From assembly GCA_016648135.1 (NCBI GenBank), contig JADDOH010010118.1, positions 62,001 through 126,000 on the forward strand: a stretch of 64,000 nucleotides of DNA, given 5' to 3'. Both the position numbers and the translations under genes were made by a program. Of this stretch, positions 12,441-22,467 are shown in pieces; positions within the stretch are counted from its first letter, which is position 1, and each line of letters opens with the position of its first letter. Source of the stretch: Agrypnia vestita. Taxonomy: Eukaryota > Arthropoda > Insecta > Trichoptera > Phryganeidae. Under the pieces are notes generated by a model. The model saw only the letters and a list, made by a program, of their open reading frames with translations, was not told where the DNA came from and did not search any database.

Positions 12441-12605
12441 AATCTGAGTAATAAGTCCGCTAGCCATCTATGTGACTTGCAATTATAAGCGTCAAGGTAA
12501 AAGCCAATACGTAATAATAATTTCGTTTTCTGTTTGCCTGGCCATCCTTAACTTCATGCAACGTCCGTATCTTCTAATATAAAACCTTTTTATTTTATTT
12601 TTCTT

Positions 12606-13092
12606 ATCACCAACACTGATGTATGGAAGTGAAGCCTGGAGCTAGCATAAGAGGAACGAAAGCAGAGTGAATGTGGAAAGTTGAGATCACTTAGACGTAG
12701 GTACGTGTGGCAAATCTATTTAAGATAGAATAAAGAATAAAGAAATGAAAGAATATAAAGCAGATCTTAGCATAGTCGATAGAATGAAAAAAAGGCCTCT
12801 CAGATGGTTTGGGCATGTTGAGCGAATGAATGAAGGAAGAATGGTAAGAAAAATATACGACGCAAGTGCTGACGGCACAGAAAGAAAGGACAACCGCGGA
12901 AGACGCGGCTTGACCAGATTAATCAGACACTGCAGGATGGTCCTGTTAGGAGTTTCAACAATCGTCGAGCTTGTATGCAAACATGTACGAACGTGAACGA
13001 ATCGAGAGTTGTGTGTCAGGACTGAAGAGTGTGGCGCTCTGTCCTCTCTGCCTACGCCCAGGGGGAGCGGCGTGATGGTAAGTAAGTAGTTT
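12606..13092 (+). mobile_element. Family A fragment, GTAA-tail subfamily
   Basis: It begins with the block equivalent to LMYGSEAW (12617-12640), then MRSLRR, and an open stretch of about 83 codons (12745-12993) with RPLRWFGHVERMNEGRMVRK. The end reads GGCGTGATGGTAAGTAAG (13070-13087), the GTAA tail type. Frameshifts separate the segments. A run of T residues follows the tail. Confidence 0.8.
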
Positions 13093-13364
13093 TTTCTTTT
13101 TTTATATATATAAATGAATTCCTTTTCTTTAGGAATCTACACGTCAAAGTATCGTAATTTTTTTCGGATTTTATAAAAGTAATAGAGAAGGAGCCAGCGA
13201 CCGCCAGACTTCTGTTGTATTAGACTATAGTAGGTAAGAAAGTTTGGATATTATGACATTTGAGTTAGGGGAATTTCGGCGGATAACAGATAACAGGTAC
13301 AGCTACAAAAAATGTTTATTTAAAACATTAAAATATAAAGTGTCGTTAAAATATAAGCTGTCAA

Positions 13365-13560
13365 AAATGACGGTACTTTTACATGTCGGTTCCTAAAGAA
13401 TAAGAAGGTATTTATTTATTTTGTTGAAAAAAGAAATGAAAAAAAAATTGGAAATTCTTTTCGAAAAAAATATATATAGGTACCTACCTACATATACTAT
13501 AAAAAAGTTACAGACGTTACACGAAGTTACGCGGACGGACGGATGGACGGACAGACAGCA
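13365..13560 (-). mobile_element. Family H fragment
   Basis: The plus strand shows GTCAAAAATGACGGTACTTT (13363-13382), TCGGTTCCTAAAGAATAAG and then CGTTACACGAAGTTACGCGG (13516-13535), the inverse order of family H. The CTAG terminus is decayed. Confidence 0.5.
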
Positions 13561-13824
13561 AAATTATTATAAATGGGATTATTTAGATTAATGCATTATT
13601 CATACTTTATCATAGGTACCTACCTACCTACAAATTTATATAATTTAGCTATTTTATTGTCCTAAATTTATACTTATACTCCTTTTCCTTACACTAGTCT
13701 CTAACTCTCATAGAGTAGTAAGAAACAAGATGTTTTTATTGTATCTTCATGTAAAAATAGCCAATAAATAAATAATTTTAAAAAAACTAACTTTGCATAA
13801 ATCACGTTGATTGTTTTTTACGTT

Positions 13825-13875
13825 TACCGATTTCGATACTACGTGTCTTCGTCTGGCCTGACGAAATGGCATCGA
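13825..13875 (-). other. Decayed hammerhead-like core, minus strand
   Basis: The reverse complement reads CAGACGA, AGACACGTAGTATC, GAAAT (13830-13855), one base from CTGACGA. A second CCTGACGA lies beside it at 13856-13864 on the plus strand, in inverted orientation. It is listed because spacing is the same as at the other loci. Confidence 0.35.
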
Positions 13876-13905
13876 AATAATATATATTAGCTAACATTAC
13901 AAAAG

Positions 13906-14063
13906 CTTGTTGATGTAGTGCTAACGACTCTCCTAGTGATCCAATGGTTGGAGGTTCGAGTCCCATTCCAGACCGCCAGTAAGCTATTTTCATAGCAAAT
14001 GCGTTTAGTTTAATTTTAAAATAGTAAGAATATTAATATGACGCGTATTCCGTGTTAGCATCA
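13906..14063 (+). mobile_element. tRNA-derived SINE (S1)
   Basis: AACGACTCTCCTAGTGATCC precedes a good box B, GGTTCGAGTCC (13953-13963). The body GTTTAATTTTAAAATAGTAA and GACGCGTATTCCGTGTTAGC (14040-14059) match the others. Confidence 0.75.
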
Positions 14064-14094
14064 TTATTTTTAAAAAAGATTAAAAAATGCTTCG

Positions 14095-14312
14095 TGCACA
14101 TAAATACATCTTCCAAGGCACGCTCCTCGGTCATCGAAGCTTTTAAAAAGGACCTCCAATATTTGGTATATCTAGTCATGTCAGATTTTTCGTAGACGCC
14201 CTCTGTTTCTGTTGTCTTCAACAATAGACTTATATACATATTTACTTTTCCAACATCTCCTCGCTCATACGTTCCACATGACCAAACCATCTTATTATGA
14301 CAATGCAAACTA
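14095..14312 (-). mobile_element. Family A fragment
   Basis: Minus-strand remnant. The reverse complement carries MVWSCGTYERGDVGKV, a decayed form of RWFGHVERMNEERMV with a frame change, followed by the region equivalent to NRGRPRKTW and the start of the conserved 3' block. The 3' tail is missing. It lies between a SINE (13.9 kb) and the MADF-containing element (14.4 kb). Confidence 0.62.
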
Positions 14313-14444
14313 ATGGGAATAGTCCCGATGGTACGCCAGTTTTTACCGCGCGACATATTCCTATCCATATTTGAATTTAAATTGTTTCGCTATTTAGTTT
14401 CTTGACACCGTCGCGTCGTCATAAAATTGAAAGAATAGTAAATG

Positions 14445-15161
14445 TACTGATACACATGCTTATTAGTGGCATGTAAGCATGCGCAGTATTGAGATTTTTG
14501 GGATATTGCTACCTAGTAGCATGTGTGTACGCACAAAAATCAACCGCCGGTTGATTTTTGAGCATGCTCATTTGATTTGCGGGTGGCAGGAGTATCTTTT
14601 GAGCATGTGCGAACAGGCTTGCTTATGAGCATGCTAATGTCATTCGCGGTTAGTATCGATTATCAATGCAATCTTCTCAATCCGCGACAGATGAAACAAA
14701 TATGACGTGTTGGGGAGATGATAAAACATTACTTTTCGAAACTTATTATAGGAATCACGAATGTCTGTGGAATACTCGGTTACCGCTACGTAAAAATAAT
14801 ATAGAAAGAAATAATGTTAAAGAAACTTTATTAAAAGACACGAATGATTCAAATCTTACAATAATAATTATAAAAACTAAAATCAAAAATGTGCAGATGG
14901 GAATTAGAGAACTGTTTTGATTTATTGGTTCACTTGAATTTCCTATTTCAGTTCGCAAAGTTTTCATTTTGAACAAGAGCGTCTCTATTCTACGACAATA
15001 ATATTCCAGTAATAAGCACGTGTGTTTGATTGTTAGCTTTGAGCATGCTCATTTATGAGCATACTTAAAAATAAGCACGCTAATAACGAGCAAGTGTGTA
15101 CAGTTGTTAGAGCATGCTAGTTTTGAGGATGCTCAAAAATAAGCACGGGTAGCTATCAGTA
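14445..15161. mobile_element. TA-flanked DNA element with MADF-like ORF and AGCATGCT repeats
   Basis: The ends are inverted: TACTGATA at 14445-14452 mirrors TATCAGTA at 15154-15161, followed inward by similar GTGCTTATT-type sequence. Copies of AGCATGCT or near variants cluster in both flanks (for example 14560-14570, 14629-14638, 15042-15052, 15112-15119), many as the palindrome GAGCATGCTC. The middle has the 84-codon MADF-like frame. Many transposons carry subterminal repeats bound by their own MADF/Myb protein, so a PIF/Harbinger-like origin is plausible, though the apparent TA (not TWA) duplication does not settle this. No transposase catalytic domain is present. Confidence 0.55.
14666..14920 (+). 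CDS. MADF/Myb-SANT-like DNA-binding domain ORF
   Basis: This 84-residue frame reads TLLFETYYRNHECLWNTRLP, then NNIERNNVKETLLKDTNDSN and KTKIKNVQMGIREL. The order of an aliphatic helix with E-x-Y, the block C/LWN, a basic loop, then K-I-K-x-x (usually followed by RT..RRE) is the pattern of MADF domains, which bind DNA and occur in host regulators and in PIF/Harbinger-type transposons. The reading stops right where the third helix would continue, so it is a partial domain or continues by splicing (a TTTCAG lies at 14945-14950). The setting inside an inverted-repeat element argues for a transposon protein. Confidence 0.5.
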   Translation: MQSSQSATDETNMTCWGDDKTLLFETYYRNHECLWNTRLPLRKNNIERNNVKETLLKDTNDSNLTIIIIKTKIKNVQMGIRELF

Positions 15162-15183
15162 GCTTGAAGATTATTAAGTGTTC

Positions 15184-15758
15184 TTCTTCTTTTGGTGTCA
15201 TGTCAGGTCCCCCCAACGTTGACTATCACCCGAGAGAAAGCATCCCTGTCCTGGGCAGCACGAAACAGCTCTCCAACACTTCTTATGCCCGTCCAGTCGC
15301 GTATATTGCGGAGCCAGGAAATTTGTCTCCTTCCAACACCTCTACGACCCTCTATCTTGCCCATAAGAATCAGGTGGAGCAATTCATATTTTTCTCCTCT
15401 GAGCACATGACCCAAATACGATACCTTTCGGATTTTGATATTTGTCAGCAACTCTCTATTCACTCTAGCTTTTTGAAGAACTCTTGTGTTGCTGACCATA
15501 TCCGTCCAGGGTATCCGGAGCATTCTCTGATGTATCCACATTTCGTACGCCTCCATCCGGTTCATGCTACTCACTTTGAGGGTCCACGATTCCACTCCGT
15601 ACAGCAGGACTGACCATATATAACATTTGACCAGTCGCTGTCGAAGTTTCAGGTTAAGATTGTCATCGCAGAATATCTGTCTCATTTTGTTAAAAGCAGC
15701 TCGCGATGCTTCAATTCTGCATTTGACTTCGGTTTCTGGGTCGAGGTCTTCCGCTAGG
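15184..15758 (-). mobile_element. Family B RTE-like retroposon, 5'-truncated, with 11-bp target duplication
   Basis: The 11 bases ATTAAGTGTTC lie on both sides (15173-15183 and 15759-15769), a clear target-site duplication. The insert is 575 bp. On the minus strand it encodes one open frame from the truncated end to a stop at 15203-15205. Visible blocks are KCYIWSVLLYGVESW, AYEMWIHQRMLRIPWTD, KVSYLGHVLRGEKYE, LLHLILMGKIEG and GRRQISWLRNIRDWTG. This is the usual C-terminal region of BovB/RTE-type polymerases. The 3' end is a GAAGAA-type tail. An uninterrupted frame suggests a fairly young copy. It sits just right of the MADF element. Confidence 0.9.
15203..15757 (-). pseudogene. C-terminal fragment of an RTE-type reverse transcriptase
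   Basis: About 185 codons remain open, including 24 codons upstream of the first methionine (15683-15685) that read in frame from the truncation point (LAEDLDPETEVKCRI). The catalytic YADD box is not present, because only sequence downstream of the RT palm was copied. The fragment cannot be an active enzyme. Its LLYGVESW and SYLGHVLR blocks are the family signature. Confidence 0.85.
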
Positions 15759-16043
15759 ATTAAGTGTTCAAGTAATCAGAAATATTATCGTTTTAAATGG
15801 CTCAGCAAATAGTAATGTTTCAAGAAAACAACGTGTTGAAACAACGCCTAGTTCTGCATTCTCAACAGGGTCCAAAGTAGTATTCTTGGAGGGGTCCTAT
15901 TAAAAACAGTATTATCTAGTTATTGTTGTTAAATCAACAGTGGCCTCGTGGCGGGTGCTCTACTAAGTACACTCTGCACCCAGTAAGCAATCACAGGGTG
16001 TATCATAAAAATAACTATTTTATTTATTTATTTATTTACACCA

Positions 16044-16362
16044 GTTAGACGTGCATGCGATGCTGGCTGTAGTGTGGTAGATAGAATAAAGAAAGGAGTG
16101 CCGAGATGGTTCGCTTAAGAAAATATACGAGGCGAGTGTTGCGGGAAACAGGAATAGAGGGCGTCCGCGAAAGCCTGGCACGATCAGATACTACGAGTAC
16201 TCGAGGATGGCCCTGTTAAAAGCCGCAACAACCGTAGAAATTGTACGAGAAGATGTATGAATGTGGCCGAAGCAAAAGTGGTGTGCCAGGATAGAAGAGT
16301 GTGGCGTTCAATCCTCCCTGCCTACCCCTGCTGGGAAACGGCGTGATGGTTAGTTAGTTATT
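16044..16362 (+). mobile_element. Family A fragment, TTAG-tail subfamily
   Basis: This copy is close in sequence to the young copies: 16062-16130 and 16140-16350 match 33193 onward, with a deletion after GAGATGGTTCG (about 16104) that removes the HVERMNEERM coding segment. It ends GGCGTGATGGTTAGTTAGTT. A TTTA microsatellite at 16016-16041 sits directly 5'. Confidence 0.82.
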
Positions 16363-16493
16363 TATACCTATAATATTTTTACTTATGTTATTATATTTTA
16401 AATATTTAATTATACTCAATAACACGAGTTAATAGCACGAGTTAATGGGAAGAATATTTACCTGTGTTAAATGCATATCGGTATATAAAATAA

Positions 16494-16950
16494 CTAGATG
16501 AAACCCGTCAAAATGACGTTACTGTCACATGCTGGTTCCTAAAGAATAAGTATTTACTTTTTTATAGCCGACACCCATTAAAGATTATCAAAATATTAGA
16601 ACATTTTTTTGTATTTCCCCTTCCGTCAGTTAAATGTTGTATTCTAAACCCTGTCGATTGGATGTAACATGAATTGGTTCACATCTTTACTAAGTTCTAT
16701 ATGTACAGTAGCCGGCAAACATCTTGAAATTTTACGGCGTAGTGGGGGGAAGTTTGCGCATGTACCATTCCACCAACGAGACCCAAATTTTGTCTTCTGC
16801 GCATTCCTCCACTACGCCAAAGAATTTCAAGAAGTTTGCCGGCAACTGTACCTACTATATTTTTATGGTTATCATTGCCGCCTTCGGGTTTGCTGGCCCG
16901 GGGTTCAAGCCCCATCTCCGGCCGTTTAATTATTTTTTTAGACGTGAATT
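16494..16950 (-). mobile_element. Family H Helitron-like element, reverse copy
   Basis: Read on the minus strand, it ends CGTCA-TTT-TGACG, GGTTTCAT, CTAG (16494-16518), followed by T. The upstream part has GGCCCGGGGTTCAAGCCCC as the plus-strand box B-like block (16896-16914). The M3 hairpin MITE at 16706-16852 is inserted in it. Confidence 0.6.
16706..16852. mobile_element. M3 hairpin MITE
   Basis: GTACAGTAGCCGGCAAACAT (16705-16724) and GTTTGCCGGCAACTGTAC (16834-16851) form the ends; arms pair almost throughout, with loop ACCATTCCACCAACGAGACC. The shared length and ends with the 1.1-kb copy define the family. Confidence 0.82.
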
Positions 16951-17035
16951 AAAACGAAAAATTAAAATATAATTTATTATTATTAATATAATTTATTAAT
17001 CAAACATTTTCTATATATATATATTTTTATATTTT

Positions 17036-17152
17036 GCTCGTCTATACTTCGATTCTTGAATTTGTTAGTATACATTTGTATCCTGATGAAGGGCCATGGG
17101 CTCTGAAACGTATTGATATTTTTCAATACAAAAGTGGTGAAAACAAAGTTCC
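17036..17152 (+). mobile_element. Hammerhead-like element fragment
   Basis: This matches the 24.82-24.93 kb arm (TATACTTCGATT... through GAAAACAAAGTT). The core is CTGATGA (17083-17089), stem AGGGCC/GGCTCT with loop ATG and one G-U pair, then GAAAC (17105-17109), then a perfect 7-bp stem GTATTGA/TCAATAC (17110-17129). A canonical hammerhead would have GUH after that stem; here AAA follows, so this copy may not cleave as a single unit. It abuts a family K repeat. Confidence 0.65.
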
Positions 17153-17480
17153 TTTCTACTCCCTTTTTTTAACTCGTAGCGTCTGCTTGCTCGCTTGTCT
17201 TTGGAAATTTTTGGATCGATTTTAACCCTTTTCCCGTGATCCAATCGAGCTGAAACTTTGCAGACAGACTCGTGGCGACGATAAAAATGATCTAACAAAT
17301 TTTCGTTTAAAAAATTAATAATTATAGTATAATTTTGGATTTTTCGAAATTTTTTATTACTCCGTTTAGTTAGCATCGCCCGACTCGAGCCCAACGCGTA
17401 GGTTAAGCGCCAAACCTGTTTCCACTAGTAAATGAGAAAGGGAGTATAATAAAAACTTGGTTTTTATGGGTTAGTTTTTT
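17153..17480 (-). mobile_element. Family K repeat (ACTCCCTTTCT ends)
   Basis: About 320 bp whose ends both read ACTCCCTTTCT-like from outside (17159 plus strand; GAGAAAGGGAGTATA at 17430-17444). The hallmark inner block is CCGTGATCCAATCGAGCTGA (17235-17254). Three further copies are at 21.9 and 55.2-55.9 kb. It begins exactly where the hammerhead-like element ends. Confidence 0.72.
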
Positions 17481-17974
17481 GTTAGTTACATTAAAAGAAT
17501 ATATGTATATTACTGTATTAAAACGCACACGTTCATTTTAACTGATAGTCAAGACACTGCTTAGTGTGTCTTAAATACGTTGCCTCTTGTTTAAATAATT
17601 TTGGATAAATAAAATAAAATATCTAAATCAGTTACATCCTGTAGACGTATGATTTAAATGTAATGAATTTTCGCAACCGTTCTCTCTTTAGATAGTCCTT
17701 GTTTGAATAATTTTATCAGTGTTGATTAAAAATTACGAAATTATTTTTGAAGCCAATGTTGACATTGTTATCTTGTTATATATTTGTACATGTTCTTATT
17801 TTCCAAGCTTTATGTGGAAGTGAATCGTTTGGTCGACGTACCAGACCCAAATTAACAAATATTAATTTAAGTCGCCATTTAGAATACCTACATTCCAAAT
17901 ATGGTCTTGATTGTTTTGTGTCGAAATTGTTGTGATAAAGATGGCCATATCAAAGAAATAATTACAGATGACAC

Positions 17975-18012
17975 ACGTATCTATGAGATAACCAGTTATC
18001 TAATAGATACGT
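17975..18012. repeat. 38-bp near-perfect palindrome
   Basis: ACGTATCTATGAGATAACC and AGTTATCTAATAGATACGT pair except at the centre and one position. It sits in unique-looking DNA just right of a short 62-codon frame and could be a MITE tip or a binding site. Confidence 0.6.
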
Positions 18013-18360
18013 AGTGATCAGCATATGTTTTTGTGATTGTATGATTTTTGTTCGATTATAACGAACGGAATAATTAGTTACCAATCATTGCTACAATCGA
18101 ACATAAATCTCACAGTTGTATAAAACAACTGTTAGTCCATCGATAGCAGATATTTCACATTTGAGTCGCGAATATGAATAATGAACGTTACATAATCCGG
18201 ATTTTGCTAAAACGATGGTCGTCAGTTGTCACATTTTTTCACGACATTAAGATCAATTTATTTTTTTAATACATACCAACTTTAGACTTGACCAGCATTT
18301 ATTTAATATAAAAAATTAATCATTCGTATGCAAAAGAAAATATTAAAGTAAAAAAAATAG

Positions 18361-18542
18361 TCAATCAATGTATATTATAGATGTCTCACAGAGACGAAAC
18401 TGTATTTTTAAGGGAGAGTAGGTATAGAAATCTTTTGGGTGTACATAGGACTTACGACCTATCGTACGGTTGGCTTAAGTGATCACTTTACACATATGCA
18501 CAGTTTCGTCTCTGTGAGGCATCTATAATATACATTGATTGA
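18361..18542. mobile_element. M1 MITE, compact copy
   Basis: Arms of 43 bp (18361-18403 and 18500-18542) are inverted with a single mismatch; they carry GATGTCTCACAGAGACGAAA, itself a small hairpin. The core has GGCTTAAGTGATCACTTTAC, seen in all relatives. It is the cleanest member of a family with copies at 5.63, 35.15, 42.26, 43.78, 56.2 and 63.6 kb. Confidence 0.82.
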
Positions 18543-18686
18543 TTATTGATGTCCCTGTGACAAAAAATCCAGTTCTGTTCTGAAAAATTTGGACATACTC
18601 AAAATATTCTAAAAAAATAGTTTTATTATATAACATAATTATTTTCAAAATTCGTTACGCAGCCGAAATGTTACCTTTTTTATATG

Positions 18687-18905
18687 TGGGGTATAAATGC
18701 AAAGGCAGCAATATCGAAAAAAAAAGTAATGGAGTAATCGAGGATTACTAATTTATAATGTACCTACTGAATTCGATATTTTATAGGAAACATGATTTCG
18801 GAAGGGATTGATATATAAAATCTAGAATTCGGTACATTTTAAATTAGTAATTCTCGGTGACTGCATTCAAAACATTTTTTAATTTTTTTGGATATTGCTG
18901 CCTTC
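18687..18905. mobile_element. M2 foldback MITE
   Basis: Inverted arms: left GGGGTATAAATGCAAAGGCA (18687-18706) and right ending GGATATTGCTGCCTTC (18890-18905), with GGATTACTAATTTATAATGT mirrored by ACATTTTAAATTAGTAATTC. The family also occurs at 10.55, 24.96, 31.22 and 46.68 kb. Confidence 0.8.
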
Positions 18906-19054
18906 TGACTAAGTACCATGTTCCCTTATTCTCGCACATATCTTATTTCACGTGTCTCATCGCACCCTTGCCCAGAGCCGCATTGGGATTTTGGGGAAAA
19001 CAATTAATAGAACGCCGCAAATGTTTTCTCTCGACGAGAGACCACGTTCCGAGA

Positions 19055-19880
19055 TGCCAGGGGCGTGTAGTCAGTAAACTGAAGCGTGACTTTAAAAAAC
19101 ATTTTGAAAAAAATATTGATTAAAGATGCATCTCGTAATATCTCTATCTCAAATTTATCAATATTTTAAATTTCCATTCCTGTATAGAATTCATTCATAT
19201 ACAGAAAGCGAGTGATATCATAAAATCCTTTCTCTATCACATCGAAGATGCATACAAGATCTGTGTTATCTTTATAAAATCTTGAATAACTTGGCTGACT
19301 CGCCCTATTTATTAGAGCAAATAGGTTTAAGCTGTCCTATACACTCAACGCGTTCAAATAATTTATTTTACCCAAACTTTGGTAGGACTAACTATTTAAA
19401 AAACTGCTTTGTAACTCGTTCCACTTCAAAAAATCTGTTAAATTCTACAAATAAACTGGACATTTTTATTGACAATTTGCTTTTATTTAAAATGAGATCC
19501 GTAATCTCATTTATGATTATTGAAATAAATGTAATACTTCTTTAAATGAATCCCATCCCCTTCCTCTTCCCACCCTTCTCATTTTATGCATTATCATAAT
19601 TTAAACTTTTATCACATATTCTATATCAATTTTTTTACTTAGTTTTTTTTTTACCAGCTTCGAAGAAAGTTCACTAAATGAATATTTTTTCGATATTATA
19701 TAAAAAAAATTATTACATTGTACTGTATATTGTCACATTATTCACAGTTATATACATCATAATATACTGCCAGATAAATGTTTAATTTCGTTTTTTTCCA
19801 AAATATATGTTTATGTAGAAGTCATGTTTCAATGAGCTCACTGAAACGCGCCTATCACATACATCTTGAAACAGCGGAAC
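19055..19880 (+). mobile_element. Family P hAT-like MITE split by family C
   Basis: The left piece starts CAGGGGCGTGTAGTCAGTAA (19058-19077); the right piece 19690-19870 contains GTTTAATTTCGTTTTTTTCC and ends ACTGAAACGCGCCTATC, the inverse of the left end in decayed form. A family C retroposon fragment lies between them. Confidence 0.55.
19140..19690 (+). mobile_element. Family C retroposon 3' fragment inside family P
   Basis: The plus strand aligns with the reverse complement of 48470-48960. The frame from 19282 reads NNLADSPYLLEQIGLSCP and PNFGRTNYLKNCFVTRSTSK, the same C-terminal tail as the 48-kb copy. The 3' UTR contains the C-rich stretch CCCATCCCCTTCCTCTTCCC (19552-19571), mirrored as G-rich DNA at 48.51 kb. 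It separates the two halves of a family P hAT-like MITE, which suggests it landed there. Confidence 0.78.
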
Positions 19881-19899
19881 CATAGTGTTGATGTAAAAG

Positions 19900-20340
19900 T
19901 TTTAAGTGCAGTGAAGGATAGAGTAGTTAGCAGAAAGATTATTTAGACGTATGTGGGACTAATACATTTATGAGTAAAGAATAAAAAAATAGGAATCAAT
20001 GCTATTTTAATCTTAGCATAGTGAATAGAATTTAAAAAAGGGTTTTTCAGATGGTTTTGGCAATTTAATCGAATAAATGACGAAATATTGGTATAAAGGA
20101 TATATAACGCAAGTGTTGATGGTGCCAGAAAGAGAGAATGGCCGCGGAGTACTTGGCATGACCAGGTTAACCAGATATTGGAAGATGGTTCTGCAGGGAG
20201 CCTCGACAATCGGCGAGCTTGCGTACGACGACGTATGAATGCGAATGAAGCGGGAATTGGGTATCTGGACAGAAGAGGAGTGCCACACTCTTCTCCCTCT
20301 CTGTATACCTCTGCGGGGAAACGGCGTAATGGTTAGTAAC
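19900..20340 (+). mobile_element. Family A fragment, diverged
   Basis: The plus strand shows decayed family A C-terminal sequence. The RWFGHVER region appears as CAGATGGTTTTGGCAATTTA (20049-20068). RPRSTWHDQVNQILEDG is followed by the conserved end with GGCGTAATGGTTAGTAA (20322-20338). Many substitutions and one-base indels; no useful open frame. It follows the right end of family P. Confidence 0.72.
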
Positions 20341-20879
20341 ATGGATCCATCAGATCAGAGTCCTCATTTACTTGGAAACACAAATTACAACGGTAATAAA
20401 TACGTAGGTACTTTTGCAATGTGAAATAATTAATTTTAATGGATTTCATGCAAAATTTGTATTTTCCTACATTAGTAATTCCAAGAAATAAATAGCAAAA
20501 ACGTAAAATCTTTCCATGGCCAAGGATAATAAAAATATCTGAAAACACCATATATACTATTGTTTTTAATAAAATCACTAATGACATTTTGATGTTTTCT
20601 TGGTATTCTGAAATTCATCTTGGTATTTCCATACTTAACTAAATTATATTGTTTATCAAAAGTCGCACATGCATGCACCTTTAATGGGCGTAAATCCCGG
20701 TAAAAACCATCTCTGTTCTAATCTATGTACTTGGATTAAGTAAACACAGTGGCCTATTTGTAATACATATTTCTATACAATGATTTATTTTGTATTATCA
20801 GGATATACCCACAATAATATTGTTTAACAATATTAATTAATTACCTTTTGATCTGGAATATATTCCATTGCGAACATTT

Positions 20880-21622
20880 TTGTAATAGTTATTTAAATTA
20901 AATTTCAACAAACATATCGATTACATAGTCACCAACGCATCATCTATGCTTGGTTTTGTCATACGCACATGTAAACATTTCAAAAATATCAGTACCCTCA
21001 AGACACTTTATTTCTCATACGTTCGTAGTATTTTAGAATATGCATCTCAGGTGTGGAATCCAGGTTATGCAGTACACGAAAATAGAATTGAAAGCGTCCA
21101 AAACAGATTCCTAAGATACCTAGACCTCCGTTCATTTAGATCTCATATAAGCAATGAAGACTCTGCGAAGTTTTTTAACATGCAGACCCTAACTCGTCGA
21201 AGAAACATAGCTGACGCGGAGATGCTATTCAAAATAACACACAATCTAGTTGATAGTCCGGAACTTCTTCAACGAATATCTTACCACATCCCAACTCGCA
21301 ATAACAGACATTCACCTACTTTTCATCTCCCTTTTGTAAGACCAACTCAAAACAAAACTCCTTTATGTACAGATCCACAAATTCATTTAACACAAACTAT
21401 CACCACATTGACATTTTCAACGCAACAATAAGAAACATAAAACAAACAATATCTACACTACCGCACCCAAACTAATTTGTACATTATATCTTCCCTTCTA
21501 CTCCCGTCCCACATTCCCCTCCACCCTCTCCATTCGCTATTAATGTATGTTAAAGTAAATTTTTAAATTCAGTGGAAAATTTTTAAGATTGTTTTAAACT
21601 AAATAAATAAATAAATAAACAC
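20880..21622 (+). mobile_element. Jockey/CR1-like retroposon 3' fragment with AAAT tail
   Basis: The open frame 20946-21431 reads MLGFVIRTCKHFKNISTLKT, YFSYVRSILEYASQVWNPGY, RIESVQNRFLRYLDLRSFR and ITHNLVDSPELLQRI. This is the C-terminal part of an RT of the jockey/CR1 supergroup, past the catalytic YADD. In-frame codons continue upstream to about 20893 (KLNFNKHIDYI). A 3' UTR of about 190 bp ends in AAATAAATAAATAAATAAAC (21603-21622). It is 5'-truncated. Confidence 0.85.
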
Positions 21623-21911
21623 ACAAATACACACACTCACACAAACTCACTATTGGACATGTTTTTTCTTATTTTTTTATCGATTGTATATATGTGTTTT
21701 CTTGTAATTGGCCCAAAACTCTGTACATCAATTATTGTTTTTTTTCAAGATTGATTAATTATATGGCTGTAAGAAAACCAATAAATGAAAATAAAATAAA
21801 AAATAAAATAGAAATAAAAACGGATAATTTACATAGCGCTTTACGCAAAAATTATTTGATTCAGTTAAGCGCGGTAGTAGTAGGTATATATTGTAGACAC
21901 ATTGAACATTA

Positions 21912-22196
21912 AAAAAGCCAACCCATAAAAACCAAGTTTTTATTATAATCCCTTTCTCATTTACTAGTCGAAACAGGTTTCGCGCCTACCACACGCTACT
22001 ACATACTATAATTATTGAATTTTTTTAAAAACAAAAATTTATTAGATCTTTTTTTTTCGTCGCCACGAGTCTGCCTGCAAATTTTCAGCTCGATTGGATC
22101 ACGGGAAAAGTGTTAAAAATCGATCCAAAGTTTTGTCAACGGACAAGTAGGCAAGCAGACGCTACGAGCTACAAGAAAGGGAGTAAAAAATTCTAA
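21912..22196 (+). mobile_element. Family K repeat
   Basis: ACCCATAAAAACCAAGTTTT (21921-21940) to GAAAGGGAGTAAAAAATTC (22174-22192). The block CTCGATTGGATCACGGGAAA (22091-22110) is shared with the others. Frames through this block give similar peptides in all copies, but that is expected from DNA similarity alone. Confidence 0.72.
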
Positions 22197-22359
22197 AACT
22201 AAAAATTTTCACGGTATTATATTCAAAAACACATTCTTATTGTGAAGTTGCAATTTTTTCAGAACAAAATTAAGTCAAATTAAAAACCGGTAGCAGCCAA
22301 ATATTTTTTCGTGGATTTGATTTTTCTGTATGTCTTTCTAATTGATTAATTAATTTGAT

Positions 22360-22450
22360 TTTAAATGTTCACGGTATTTTACGGCTGTTGATAATTTTCT
22401 GGGCTCTTCCGCCCCATGTCATTGCAAAATCCACCATCAGCACTGATATC
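22360..22450 (-). mobile_element. Decayed relative of the 24.2-kb palindrome arm
   Basis: TTCACGGTATTTTACGG, TTTTCTGGGCTCTTCCGCC, CATTGCAAAATCCACCATCA follow the order of the left arm at 24203-24310 (TTTTCACGG..., TTTTCTGGGATATTCTGCC, CATTGCAGGGTCCATCATCA). The central 24 bases are deleted. Core residues are changed. Confidence 0.5.
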
Positions 22451-22467
22451 TCGACTTTTTATGTCGT

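Noticed and set aside
17065..17394. Conserved-looking peptide KVSARLDHGKRVK in several frames
   Set aside because: The peptide recurs only because family K repeats are similar as DNA (17.2, 22.1, 55.7 kb). Frames differ around it and no start or stop is shared.
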